From NCBI RefSeq assembly GCF_045635475.1, contig NZ_JBJGXI010000006.1:81919-145918 (forward strand): a stretch of 64,000 nucleotides of DNA, given 5' to 3'. Position 1 is the stretch's first letter. Each line of letters starts with the position of its first letter. Positions 44,565 through 52,990 of this stretch are shown here, piece after piece. The position numbers and the translations under genes were made by a program. This DNA is from JBJGXI01 sp045635475 (GTDB lineage: Bacteria > Bacillota > Bacilli > Bacillales > Amphibacillaceae). The notes beneath the pieces were generated by a model. That model saw only the letters and a list, made by a program, of their open reading frames with translations. It was not told the origin of the DNA and did no database searches.

Positions 44565-46907
44565 ATGAATAGACGAATATTTAAAGTACTAGAATTTAAT
44601 AAAATTATCGACAGATTATCATCTCAAGCAGCTTCATCGCTCGGTAAGGAAAAGGCAGCAACGTTAATGCCATCAACGAACCTGGAGGAAGTAATTAATT
44701 GGCAGCAGGAAACCGATCAGGCTGCACAGGTGCTGCGTTTAAAAGGAAATGTACCACTTGGTGGGATTTTCAATATTAAACCGAGTATAAAGCGGACAGT
44801 TATTGGTGGTACGTTAAATCCACAAGAGTGCTTGGATGTGGCGAGTACGATTTATGGTGGCAAACAAATCAAGCTGTTTATCGATAATATAGAAGAGCCA
44901 GAAATGCCGATAATAAGAGAATTGACCGAGCTGATCGTTCCATTAAATGAACTAGAAAGAAAAATTAAAAGCTGTATTGATGATCATGGCCATGTGATGG
45001 ACGGTGCATCTGATAAGCTACGGACGATTCGTACGAAAATACGGACAAATGAAAGTCGTGTCCGAGACAAGCTTGATTCTTTAACCAAAACGAAAAGTAA
45101 AATGCTTTCTGATGCGATTGTGACAATCCGTAATGATCGTTATGTGTTGCCGGTTAAACAAGAATACCGGGGTGCGATTGGTGGTATTGTTCATGATCAG
45201 TCGGCTTCAGGGGTAACACTTTTTATTGAACCACAGGCAGTTGTTGATCTGAACAATCAGCTCCAAGAAGCTCGTGTTCAGGAGCGAAATGAAATAGAGC
45301 GGATTTTGCGAGACGTATCACAAGCAATTGCTGCTGATGAAGCGTTTCTATATCAAAACGTAGAAGCGTTGGCACAAATTGATTTTATTTTTGCACGAGC
45401 TAAACTAGGACAATTAATGAAGGCTGCTATGCCAACGATGAACGATCAAGGGATCATCCGTATGAAACAAGCACGCCATCCACTTATTGATGGTGAAGAG
45501 GTTGTTCCTAATGATGTAGAAATTGGACAGTCATTTACTTCGATTGTCATTACTGGACCAAATACGGGGGGAAAGACGGTCACCTTGAAAATGGTTGGTC
45601 TTTGTACGTTAATGGCACAATCGGGCTTGCAAATACCGGCACTCGATGGCTGTGAAATGGCAGTTTTTAATGACGTGTTTGCTGACATTGGTGATGAACA
45701 GTCGATAGAACAGAGTCTTAGTACATTTTCATCTCATATGACGAATATTGTGGATATCTTAAAACATGTAGACGAACAAACCCTCGTCTTATTTGATGAG
45801 CTTGGTGCAGGGACAGATCCGCAAGAGGGTGCTGCACTTGCCATGGCCATTTTAGACGAAGTGGTTCACCGCGGCGCAAGAACAATTGCCACAACCCATT
45901 ATCCTGAATTAAAAGCATACGGCTATAACCGAGAAGGTGTTATTAATGCCTCTGTTGAGTTTGACGTGCAGACATTAAGGCCAACATACAGGTTATTGAT
46001 AGGTGTTCCAGGCCGAAGTAATGCCTTTGAAATTGCTAGTAGATTAGGACTAGAAGAACCGATTATAACGACCGCTAAAAGTCATATAGGAACAGATTCT
46101 AAAAGTGTAGAAAATATGATTGCATCTTTAGAAGATTCCAGACGAGCAGCGGAGAGAGATTATGATGAAGCAGCCCAAGTATTAGCAGAAGCTGAGGATC
46201 TTAAGCGCGACATAGAAAATCAATGGTCAGAATTTGAGAGCAAGCGCGAGGAAATGTATAAAAAAGCAGAACAGAAAGCTGAAAAAGCAGTGCTGAAGGC
46301 TAGAGAAGAAGCAGAATTGATCATCTCCGAGCTTAAAACAATGAAAAATAGTGCTGCAATTAAAGAGCATGAATGGATTGAAGCGCGGAAAATGCTCGAT
46401 GAAGCTACCCCTAACTTGTCGAACAAACAAGCAAAAGCACAGACAAGCAAAGTGAATGAAAGTCATTCTCTGCAGCCTGGTGATGAGGTTATGTTATTAA
46501 AGCTTAACCGCCAAGGAACAATCACTGAAAAAATTAGTGAAAAAGAATTTCAAGTGCAAGTTGGAATTATGAAAGTAAAAGTGAAACGAAATGAGCTGCA
46601 ATTCGTAAAGAGAGAAGAGCCTTTAGTTCAGAGACCAATGGCTACTGTCAAAGGTGCTGGTTATCACGTTAAACCGGAGTTGGATTTAAGAGGAGAACGA
46701 TTCGATGAAGCGCTCCACCGATTGGAAAAATATGTGGATGATGCTTTATTGGCTGGCTATCCACGCGTGTCGATCATTCATGGTAAAGGCACAGGAGCTC
46801 TAAGAACAGGTGTACAAGAATTTGCGAAAAGACATTCGAAAGTAAGTTCGTATCGTGCAGGTGAAATGAATGAAGGTGGCAGCGGTGTTACGGTGCTAGA
46901 ATTTTAA
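44565..46907 (+). CDS. mutS2: MutS2 (RqcU), MutS-family ATPase with Smr domain
   Basis: A 780-residue protein with MutS core helices, the ATPase (Walker A GPNTGGKT, DELGAGTDPQEG, THYPELKAYG), a long coiled arm (about 515-625), a KOW-like segment and a C-terminal Smr nuclease domain (LDLRGERFDEA, IHGKGTGALR). MutS2 lacks the mismatch-binding domain; in Bacillus it acts on collided ribosomes and in recombination control. All domains are complete. AAAGGAGC precedes the ATG. Confidence 0.96.
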   Translation: MNRRIFKVLEFNKIIDRLSSQAASSLGKEKAATLMPSTNLEEVINWQQETDQAAQVLRLKGNVPLGGIFNIKPSIKRTVIGGTLNPQECLDVASTIYGGKQIKLFIDNIEEPEMPIIRELTELIVPLNELERKIKSCIDDHGHVMDGASDKLRTIRTKIRTNESRVRDKLDSLTKTKSKMLSDAIVTIRNDRYVLPVKQEYRGAIGGIVHDQSASGVTLFIEPQAVVDLNNQLQEARVQERNEIERILRDVSQAIAADEAFLYQNVEALAQIDFIFARAKLGQLMKAAMPTMNDQGIIRMKQARHPLIDGEEVVPNDVEIGQSFTSIVITGPNTGGKTVTLKMVGLCTLMAQSGLQIPALDGCEMAVFNDVFADIGDEQSIEQSLSTFSSHMTNIVDILKHVDEQTLVLFDELGAGTDPQEGAALAMAILDEVVHRGARTIATTHYPELKAYGYNREGVINASVEFDVQTLRPTYRLLIGVPGRSNAFEIASRLGLEEPIITTAKSHIGTDSKSVENMIASLEDSRRAAERDYDEAAQVLAEAEDLKRDIENQWSEFESKREEMYKKAEQKAEKAVLKAREEAELIISELKTMKNSAAIKEHEWIEARKMLDEATPNLSNKQAKAQTSKVNESHSLQPGDEVMLLKLNRQGTITEKISEKEFQVQVGIMKVKVKRNELQFVKREEPLVQRPMATVKGAGYHVKPELDLRGERFDEALHRLEKYVDDALLAGYPRVSIIHGKGTGALRTGVQEFAKRHSKVSSYRAGEMNEGGSGVTVLEF

Positions 46908-46915
46908 TTGATTCT

Positions 46916-46948
46916 AGCCGAAGCCATTTGAATTGGCTTCGGCTAGGT
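46916..46948 (+). other. Strong intercistronic hairpin between mutS2 and yshE
   Basis: CTAGCCGAAGCCA pairs with TGGCTTCGGCTAG (13 bp) around a 7-base loop. No T run follows, so it may be a processing or stabilising structure, not a terminator. Confidence 0.75.
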
Positions 46949-46976
46949 GTAAAACAATTCTGAAGGAGCTGGTAAG

Positions 46977-47384
46977 ATGGATGGTTTTTGGGAAAACACA
47001 TTTGTTGAAACTGCAGCAAGATATAGTGTAGCAGTTCTCTGTTTAATCGTTTTTCTGGCGTTGTTTGAAATCGTAACAAAGTATCGTAACTGGGAAGAAA
47101 TTAAAAAAGGGAATTTTTCTGTTGCGATGGCCACAGGTGGGAAAATTTTCGGGATTGCCAACATTTTTCGCTATTCGATCGAACATAATGACACGCTTTT
47201 CGAAAGTATGCTTTGGGGCGCGTTCGGCTTTTTCTTACTTCTGACGGGCTATTTTATATTTGAATTTTTAACGCCTACATATAAAATTGACGAAGAAATT
47301 GAAAGAGATAATCGAGCAGTTGGGTTCATCTCGATGGTCATTTCCGTAGGTTTGTCGTATGTAATTGGGTCGAGCATTGGCTAG
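46977..47384 (+). CDS. yshE: DUF350 membrane protein (YshE)
   Basis: A 135-residue protein with four predicted membrane helices and the pattern GNFSVAMATGGKIFGIANIFRYS, typical of DUF350. The role is unknown. It follows mutS2 as in B. subtilis. AAGGAGC precedes the ATG. The tiny gene described next follows after 15 bases. Confidence 0.88.
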   Translation: MDGFWENTFVETAARYSVAVLCLIVFLALFEIVTKYRNWEEIKKGNFSVAMATGGKIFGIANIFRYSIEHNDTLFESMLWGAFGFFLLLTGYFIFEFLTPTYKIDEEIERDNRAVGFISMVISVGLSYVIGSSIG

Positions 47385-47399
47385 AAAAAGGAGATAGTG

Positions 47400-47474
47400 A
47401 TGAAAACATTAGCAATCATATTAATTATTGTTTCTGTGATTTTTCTTATAATTGGAGTCAGTTACGTATTATAA
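47400..47474 (+). CDS. 24-residue single-helix membrane peptide
   Basis: The frame MKTLAIILIIVSVIFLIIGVSYVL has AAAAAGGAGATAGTG directly before its ATG, a good ribosome site. It encodes one hydrophobic helix with a Lys at position 2 and a polar tail. It lies between yshE and a terminator, so it is cotranscribed. Such short hydrophobic proteins are often missed in annotation. No family is recognised. Confidence 0.6.
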   Translation: MKTLAIILIIVSVIFLIIGVSYVL

Positions 47475-47484
47475 ACATATATAT

Positions 47485-47533
47485 AAGCGGTGTAGGAGAG
47501 AAGTTTATTCTTCCAAATACACCGCTTTTCTTT
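47485..47533 (+). terminator. Terminator after yshE and the small peptide
   Basis: AAGCGGTGTA pairs with TACACCGCTT around a 23-base loop, followed by TTCTTT. Confidence 0.78.
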
Positions 47534-47635
47534 GCTTTCTAAAATTAGGACAGGCAATTGTATTATTTAATATTTAAAAAAGTATGAAAAGTAGTTATAA
47601 TAGACGTAATAAGTAAAAGGAGGTTGATGATTGTT

Positions 47636-49330
47636 ATGGTTAACAAAGTTTGGCTTTCTAATTATCCAAGTGACATTCCGACGAGTTTGGAATATCAAGA
47701 ACGCCCGCTTCATGCCTTCCTAGAAGATCAAGCAAAACAGAATCCAAAATTGAAAGCGCTTCATTTTATGGGTAAAGAACTAACCTACGAACAAGTATAC
47801 GACCAAGTGTGCAGGTTGGCAGCATATCTACAGAAATTAGGTGTTGAAAAGGGTGATCGAGTTTCGATTATGCTTCCCAATTCACCGCAAGCAGTCATCG
47901 GTTATTATGCAGTATTGATGATTGGCGGCGTGGTCGTGCAAACTAACCCCTTGTATCAAGAAAGAGAGCTTTCGTATCAGTTAAAGGATTCAGGATCTAA
48001 AGCGATTATTTGTCTTGACTTATTATTACCTAAGGTGAAGAAAGTTGCTGAACATACCTCTCTAGATCACATCATTGTAACCAAAATAAAAGACTATCTT
48101 CCATTTCCCAAAAACGTTTTATATCCACTTGTGCAAAAAAAGCAAAAGCAACTGGTAGTTAAAGTGGAAGCATCTGAGCATACACATGTATGGCAAAAAA
48201 TTATCGAAGGTGGGCAACGTGAAATTGAAGTTCCACAAATTAACCCGAAAGAAGATCTTGCGTTATTACAATATACAGGGGGCACTACCGGACTACCCAA
48301 GGGAGTAATGCTTACTCATTTTAATTTAGTATCGAATGTTGAAATGTGTAAATTATGGCTACACAAGCCGAAAGAAGAACAAGAAATTGTGCTTGGTGTT
48401 TTGCCGTTTTTTCATGTGTATGGCATGACAACCGTGATGAATTACGCAGTTTTAACTGGGTCTAAAGTGATCTTATTGCCGAAATTTGAAGTGGAAGACG
48501 TGTTAAAAACAATTGATAAACAACGACCAACTGTATTTCCTGGAGCACCTACGATTTATATTGGCATATTAAATAATCCCAAGTTACATGAATATGATTT
48601 ATCTTCCGTAGAAGCGTGTATTAGTGGTTCAGCTCCATTACCGTTAGAAGTGCAAACCAAGTTTCAAAAGATAACATCTGGTCGTTTGATTGAAGGTTAT
48701 GGTTTAACAGAGTCTTCACCTGTTACACATGCTAACTTTTTTGCAGAAGGATTAGTAGAAGGTGGAATCGGTGTACCATGGCCAGACACGGATGCTAAAA
48801 TTGTTCGAATGGATACGATGGAAGAAGCAGAAGTCGGCGAAATTGGAGAAATTGCAGTTAAAGGACCACAAGTGATGAAAGGTTACTGGAATCAACCGGA
48901 AGAGACCGATCTTGTTTTAAGAGACGGCTGGCTATACACTGGTGATATGGGCTATATGGATGAATACGGTTGTTTCTATGTGAAAGATCGGAAAAAAGAT
49001 ATGATTATTGCTGGTGGGTATAACATTTATCCAAGAGAAGTGGAAGAAGTGTTATATGAACATCATGCGGTCCAAGAAGCTGTTGTAGCTGGAATACCGG
49101 ATCCTTATCGAGGTGAGACGGTTAAGGCATATGTCGTGTTGAAAGCAGATGCCACTTTATCGGAGGAAGAACTAGATGCTTATTGCCGTAGCCAAATAGC
49201 TGCTTATAAAGTTCCGCGCATCTATGAGTTTAGAAATGAATTACCAAAAACAGCTGTTGGTAAAATACTGCGCAGACAATTAATAGAAGAAGAAAAAGCG
49301 AATTTCGCTCGTGAAGATCAAACCGTATAA
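47636..49330 (+). CDS. lcfA: Long-chain fatty acid--CoA ligase
   Basis: A 564-residue acyl-adenylate ligase that activates fatty acids to acyl-CoA. It has the AMP-binding P-loop (YTGGTTGLPKG), VEGGIGVPWP, GYGLTESSP, YTGDMG, and the C-terminal K-containing PKTAVGKILRR. The N-terminal part (VWLSNYPSDIP) matches LcfA. I choose ATG 47636; ATG 47627 is close behind AAAGGAGG and possible. It lies upstream of fadR and etfBA, the B. subtilis fatty-acid degradation region. No FadR operator is seen in front of it. Confidence 0.93.
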   Translation: MVNKVWLSNYPSDIPTSLEYQERPLHAFLEDQAKQNPKLKALHFMGKELTYEQVYDQVCRLAAYLQKLGVEKGDRVSIMLPNSPQAVIGYYAVLMIGGVVVQTNPLYQERELSYQLKDSGSKAIICLDLLLPKVKKVAEHTSLDHIIVTKIKDYLPFPKNVLYPLVQKKQKQLVVKVEASEHTHVWQKIIEGGQREIEVPQINPKEDLALLQYTGGTTGLPKGVMLTHFNLVSNVEMCKLWLHKPKEEQEIVLGVLPFFHVYGMTTVMNYAVLTGSKVILLPKFEVEDVLKTIDKQRPTVFPGAPTIYIGILNNPKLHEYDLSSVEACISGSAPLPLEVQTKFQKITSGRLIEGYGLTESSPVTHANFFAEGLVEGGIGVPWPDTDAKIVRMDTMEEAEVGEIGEIAVKGPQVMKGYWNQPEETDLVLRDGWLYTGDMGYMDEYGCFYVKDRKKDMIIAGGYNIYPREVEEVLYEHHAVQEAVVAGIPDPYRGETVKAYVVLKADATLSEEELDAYCRSQIAAYKVPRIYEFRNELPKTAVGKILRRQLIEEEKANFAREDQTV

Positions 49331-49345
49331 TCCTTGATCTCGTCA

Positions 49346-49374
49346 TTGACAAATAAGGATTCTGCAAGTAAACT
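49346..49374 (+). promoter_or_regulatory. Putative promoter of fadR-etfBA
   Basis: TTGACA (49346-49351) is followed after 17 bases by TAAACT (49369-49374), immediately before the FadR operator. Confidence 0.65.
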
Positions 49375-49406
49375 AATTTATGAATGATTATTCATTCATA
49401 AATTAG
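49373..49406 (+). promoter_or_regulatory. FadR operator
   Basis: TGAATGATTATTCATTCA (49381-49398) fits the B. subtilis FadR site TGAATGAnTAnTCATTCA. It lies in a longer palindrome with 15-bp arms, CTAATTTATGAATGA and TCATTCATAAATTAG. It overlaps the -10 box and the likely transcript start, so FadR without acyl-CoA should block transcription. Confidence 0.88.
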
Positions 49407-49423
49407 TAAAATGAGGGATCAAC

Positions 49424-50008
49424 ATGAAGCAAACCAAACCGAAATTCAAACAAATAATTGATGCTGCTGTAGACGTCATAGCAGAGAATGGATATCATGC
49501 ATCACAAGTATCAAAAATAGCAAAGCATGCAGGTGTAGCAGATGGAACGATTTATCTTTATTTTAAAAATAAAGAAGACATTCTCGTTTCCATGTTCCGA
49601 GAGAAAATGGGGCAATTCATTGAAAAGATAGAACAGGAAATTGCCGAACAAACAGATGCAAATGGGAAGCTGCTCGCATTAATTCGTGCGCATTTCACGC
49701 AATTGTCCCAGGATCATGCCTTGGCAATCGTCACCCAGTTAGAGCTTAGACAATCGAATCGTGAGCTAAGATTGCATATAAACGAAGTGTTAAAAGGATA
49801 TTTACACTTGATCGATCAAATTGTTGAAGATGGAATTAAAGAAGGAACGTATCGCTCTAATATATCCATTCGTTTAGTTCGCCACATGATCTTCGGCACA
49901 TTAGATGAAACAGTGACAAACTGGGTTATGAAAGACCAAAAATATAATTTATTAGATCAAGTAGATGAAGTGCACGAGTTAATCGTTCACGGCTTGTCAA
50001 AACGCTAG
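49424..50008 (+). CDS. fadR: TetR-family fatty-acid regulator FadR (YsiA)
   Basis: A 194-residue TetR-type repressor. The N-terminal HTH is clear (IIDAAVDVIAENGYHASQVSKIAKHAGVADGTIYLYFKNKEDI), and the C-terminal helices form the ligand pocket for long-chain acyl-CoA. It sits at the position of B. subtilis ysiA/fadR, downstream of lcfA, and has a FadR-type palindrome just upstream. The enoyl-CoA hydratase gene ysiB that follows in B. subtilis is missing; etfB comes 13 bases later. Confidence 0.93.
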   Translation: MKQTKPKFKQIIDAAVDVIAENGYHASQVSKIAKHAGVADGTIYLYFKNKEDILVSMFREKMGQFIEKIEQEIAEQTDANGKLLALIRAHFTQLSQDHALAIVTQLELRQSNRELRLHINEVLKGYLHLIDQIVEDGIKEGTYRSNISIRLVRHMIFGTLDETVTNWVMKDQKYNLLDQVDEVHELIVHGLSKR

Positions 50009-50021
50009 GAGGGAAGAAAAC

Positions 50022-50798
50022 ATGAATATATATGTATTAATGAAAAGTACCTTTGACACAGAAGAAAAAATCTTTGTTACGGATGGTCACATTGATGACG
50101 ATGGTGTAGAACGAATCATTAATCCATATGATGAATATGCGATTGAAGAAGCGATTGTTTTACGAGATCAGCATGGCGGCAGTGTAACGGTTGTTACAGT
50201 AGGTGATGATGAATCAGAGAAACAATTACGAACCGCACTAGCTATGGGCGCTGATCAAGCTGTGCTGATTAACACTGAGGAAGATGACATTAAGGTAGTT
50301 GATCCTTCTATGACAGTTGAATTGTTAACGGCATATTTAAAGGATCAGGAAGTCGATATAATTTTAGCTGGAAATGTTGCAATTGATGGTGCAAGTGGTC
50401 AGGTGGGACCGAGGCTCGCTGACCGCTTAGATATAGCGTGTGTGACGACGATTACAAAGATAGCAATTGATGGAGATCGTGCTGAAATTGAACGAGATGT
50501 TGAAGGCGATACGGAAATTGTAGAAGCAAGCTTACCTTTGTTAGTAACGTGTCAACAAGGATTAAATGAGCCGAGATATCCTTCGTTACCGGGGATTATG
50601 AAGGCAAAGAAAAAGCCGTTAGAGAAACTTGATTTAGATGATTTAGAGCTTGATGAAGATGATATCACAGCTAAGACGAAAACGTTGGAAGTATTCTTAC
50701 CACCGGAACGCCAAGCGGGTAAAGTGCTTGAGGGAGAAATTAATGATCAAGTAATAGAGCTTGTAAACTTACTGAAAAGTGAAGCGAAAGTACTGTAA
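50022..50798 (+). CDS. etfB: Electron transfer flavoprotein beta subunit
   Basis: A 258-residue subunit that, with EtfA, passes electrons from acyl-CoA dehydrogenases to the quinone pool. It has the AMP-binding layout (MGADQAVLINTEEDD) and the family signature region near NEPRYPSLPGIMKAKKKPL. GGAGGGAAG precedes the ATG. It follows fadR after 13 bases and precedes etfA by 21 bases. Confidence 0.95.
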   Translation: MNIYVLMKSTFDTEEKIFVTDGHIDDDGVERIINPYDEYAIEEAIVLRDQHGGSVTVVTVGDDESEKQLRTALAMGADQAVLINTEEDDIKVVDPSMTVELLTAYLKDQEVDIILAGNVAIDGASGQVGPRLADRLDIACVTTITKIAIDGDRAEIERDVEGDTEIVEASLPLLVTCQQGLNEPRYPSLPGIMKAKKKPLEKLDLDDLELDEDDITAKTKTLEVFLPPERQAGKVLEGEINDQVIELVNLLKSEAKVL

Positions 50799-50819
50799 GA
50801 GAAAGGGGATGCCTTTTAA

Positions 50820-51800
50820 ATGACGAATAAAGTACTTGTCATAGGAGAAGCGAAAGAAAATCGGTTGCGAAATGTAACTTTCGAGGCAATTGCTGCAGCT
50901 AAAGTGCTTGATGAAAATGCAGAAGTAGTTGGGGTGCTTTGTGGGGATACGGACTTGGAGGCATGCGCTACGGAAATGGTTCAATATGGAGCAGATCGTG
51001 TCAAAGTAATTTACAATGAAATTTTGAAAACGTATACATCTGGTGCGTATGCACAAGCATTGTTGCCTGTGATTAAAGACGAAGCTCCGACTGCAATTTT
51101 AATGGGGCACACAGCGATTGGTAAAGAGTTAACGCCTAAATTAGCAAGCAGGCTAAATGTTGGCTTAGTTTCAGATGTGACAGAGCTGGAAAAAGTAGGT
51201 GACCAAGTCGTCTTCACGAGACCTATCTATTCGGGCAAAGCATTTGAACGTAAGGTTGTTATAGAAGGAACCGCGTTCGCAACAATCCGTCCAAATAATA
51301 TCGCACCATTAGAGCGGGATGAAGCTAGAAGTGGAGAGGTCTCCACAATTAATGCAGACATTAACGATTTGTCCGTAATTGTTAAGGAAATAATCAATAA
51401 AACAGCAACAGGAGGAGATTTATCAGAAGCTCGAGTCGTTGTTGCTGGCGGGCGTGGTGTGAAAAGTAAAGAAGGTTTCGACCCGCTATATGAACTGGCT
51501 GATGTTCTAGGTGGAGTGGTTGGTGCGTCTAGGGGAGCCTGTGATGCAGATTATTGTGACTACTCCTTGCAAATAGGGCAAACAGGGAAGGTTGTAACAC
51601 CGGATTTGTATATCGCTTGTGGTATATCTGGTGCAATTCAGCATTTAGCAGGAATGTCGAATTCAAAAGTAATTGTCGCGATTAACAAAGATCCGGAAGC
51701 AAGTATTTTTAATATTGCAGATTACGGCATCGTTGGTGATCTGTTCGAAATAATACCAAAACTCACCGAAGCGTTTAAAGAGTTAAAAGTACATTCTTAA
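50820..51800 (+). CDS. etfA: Electron transfer flavoprotein alpha subunit
   Basis: A 326-residue FAD-binding subunit. The C-terminal FAD domain is complete: GGRGVKSKEGFDPLYELA, GASRGACDADY, QIGQTGKVVTPDLYIACGISGA, and VIVAINKDPEASIF. Its start follows AAGGGGATG. It closes the fadR-etfB-etfA unit and is followed by a terminator. Confidence 0.96.
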   Translation: MTNKVLVIGEAKENRLRNVTFEAIAAAKVLDENAEVVGVLCGDTDLEACATEMVQYGADRVKVIYNEILKTYTSGAYAQALLPVIKDEAPTAILMGHTAIGKELTPKLASRLNVGLVSDVTELEKVGDQVVFTRPIYSGKAFERKVVIEGTAFATIRPNNIAPLERDEARSGEVSTINADINDLSVIVKEIINKTATGGDLSEARVVVAGGRGVKSKEGFDPLYELADVLGGVVGASRGACDADYCDYSLQIGQTGKVVTPDLYIACGISGAIQHLAGMSNSKVIVAINKDPEASIFNIADYGIVGDLFEIIPKLTEAFKELKVHS

Positions 51801-51812
51801 GTAGCAAGTGGC

Positions 51813-51852
51813 AGGCAGTAGCAGAATTTTCTGCTGCTGTTTTTGTTTTTTA
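51813..51852 (+). terminator. Terminator after etfA
   Basis: CAGTAGCAGA pairs with TCTGCTGCTG around a 4-base loop, followed by TTTTTG. Confidence 0.85.
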
Positions 51853-51879
51853 GGAATACTTTTTGCGTAAGGCTCTTTT

Positions 51880-52260
51880 TGTAAACTTAGTTGCTATTCG
51901 TCATTGACGGACACGTCGAAGTTGTTCTTGCTTTTCACTCAAGCTGTTCTTTCAGCGGGGAAAGTCATCACCGGTCTATGATTAATGCAAACAAGCAGGC
52001 TAGCAATGTTCCCGAACACAGGAGCGCTTATTTTACCAGTGACAGGATTTGCAGAATTGATAAGCTAAAAAGCTTTTAGCGGTCACAGGGGACCTTATTT
52101 CACTTGAAATACAAGTTTTGATAATTTGGCGGACACCAGAGCCCTTATTAACCAATAACAGTCTACTACCGCAAGGATTATATTGAAATAAGCGCGCTGT
52201 TGGCCACACAATTCTTATTAGGTACTTTTTGTCACAAATAAGGGTCGTGGTGGCCGTCGA
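51880..52260. repeat. R1 quartet repeat, site B (with an extra unit)
   Basis: Units of the consensus GCGGNCACCAGNGCNCTTAT lie direct at about 52012, 52079 and 52129, and inverted at about 52186 and 52236. The last four have the spacing 50/57/50. AAGCAGGCTA (51993-52002) upstream matches site A. The wider interval 51853-52578 holds no gene; the part after 52260 has only A/T-rich sequence and the trxA upstream region. Confidence 0.75.
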
Positions 52261-52578
52261 GTAGTAGCTCAGCAATTCTTTCCTAAGCGTGATCTCCACA
52301 GCGGCGTTTTAGCACAGTGCCGCGCGCATTAAGCACTACGTCGAATACTATATTTCTCCTGCAATACCAACAATCTTCTAGAAATCAGCATGTAGAAAAA
52401 TAACTAAAAAATAGGCCACGTGCAGCTCCGTCTCATAGGCTTCTGTTCATTAAATTGCTTTGGAATTATATTATTTTTAAAGGGAAAAGTAAAAAAGAAG
52501 CAAACTATTACCATTATCATGAATAGGATGATATACTCGAACGTGAAATGAGTAATGTTTACAAGGAGGATGAAAATA

Positions 52579-52893
52579 ATGGCAATTGTAAAAGCTACGG
52601 ATCAAAGCTTTAATACAGAAACTAGCGAAGGTGTAGTGTTAGCTGATTTTTGGGCTCCATGGTGTGGGCCTTGTAAAATGATCGCACCGGTACTAGAAGA
52701 AATAGACAGCGAAATGAGCGATCAAGTTAAGATCGTCAAACTAGATGTAGATGAAAACCAAGAAACAGCTGGTAAATTCGGTGTCATGAGTATTCCAACA
52801 CTTCTTTTATTCAAAGATGGAGAAGTAGTTGACCAAGTTGTTGGCTTCCAACCAAAAGAAGCATTAGTAGAATTAATTAGCAAACACGCATAA
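52579..52893 (+). CDS. trxA: Thioredoxin
   Basis: A 104-residue thioredoxin with the active site WCGPC (Cys29 and Cys32), the cis-Pro in SIPTLLLF, and the normal fold length. ATG 52579 follows AAGGAGG; an in-frame ATG at 52555 overlaps nothing useful and is rejected. It reduces disulfides in the cytosol. It stands between etfA and uvrC as in B. subtilis. Confidence 0.97.
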   Translation: MAIVKATDQSFNTETSEGVVLADFWAPWCGPCKMIAPVLEEIDSEMSDQVKIVKLDVDENQETAGKFGVMSIPTLLLFKDGEVVDQVVGFQPKEALVELISKHA

Positions 52894-52990
52894 GCTTCTG
52901 CAGACTTTTTGAATAATCCCTTGTTACGGATGTAGCAGGGGATTATTTTTGATATAATAAGCTACACATTGTATAGGGGAGGTTATAAAC

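Noticed and set aside
52010..52260. CRISPR-like array at R1 site B
   Set aside because: Units occur in both orientations and are degenerate, there are only five, and no cas gene is in the window.
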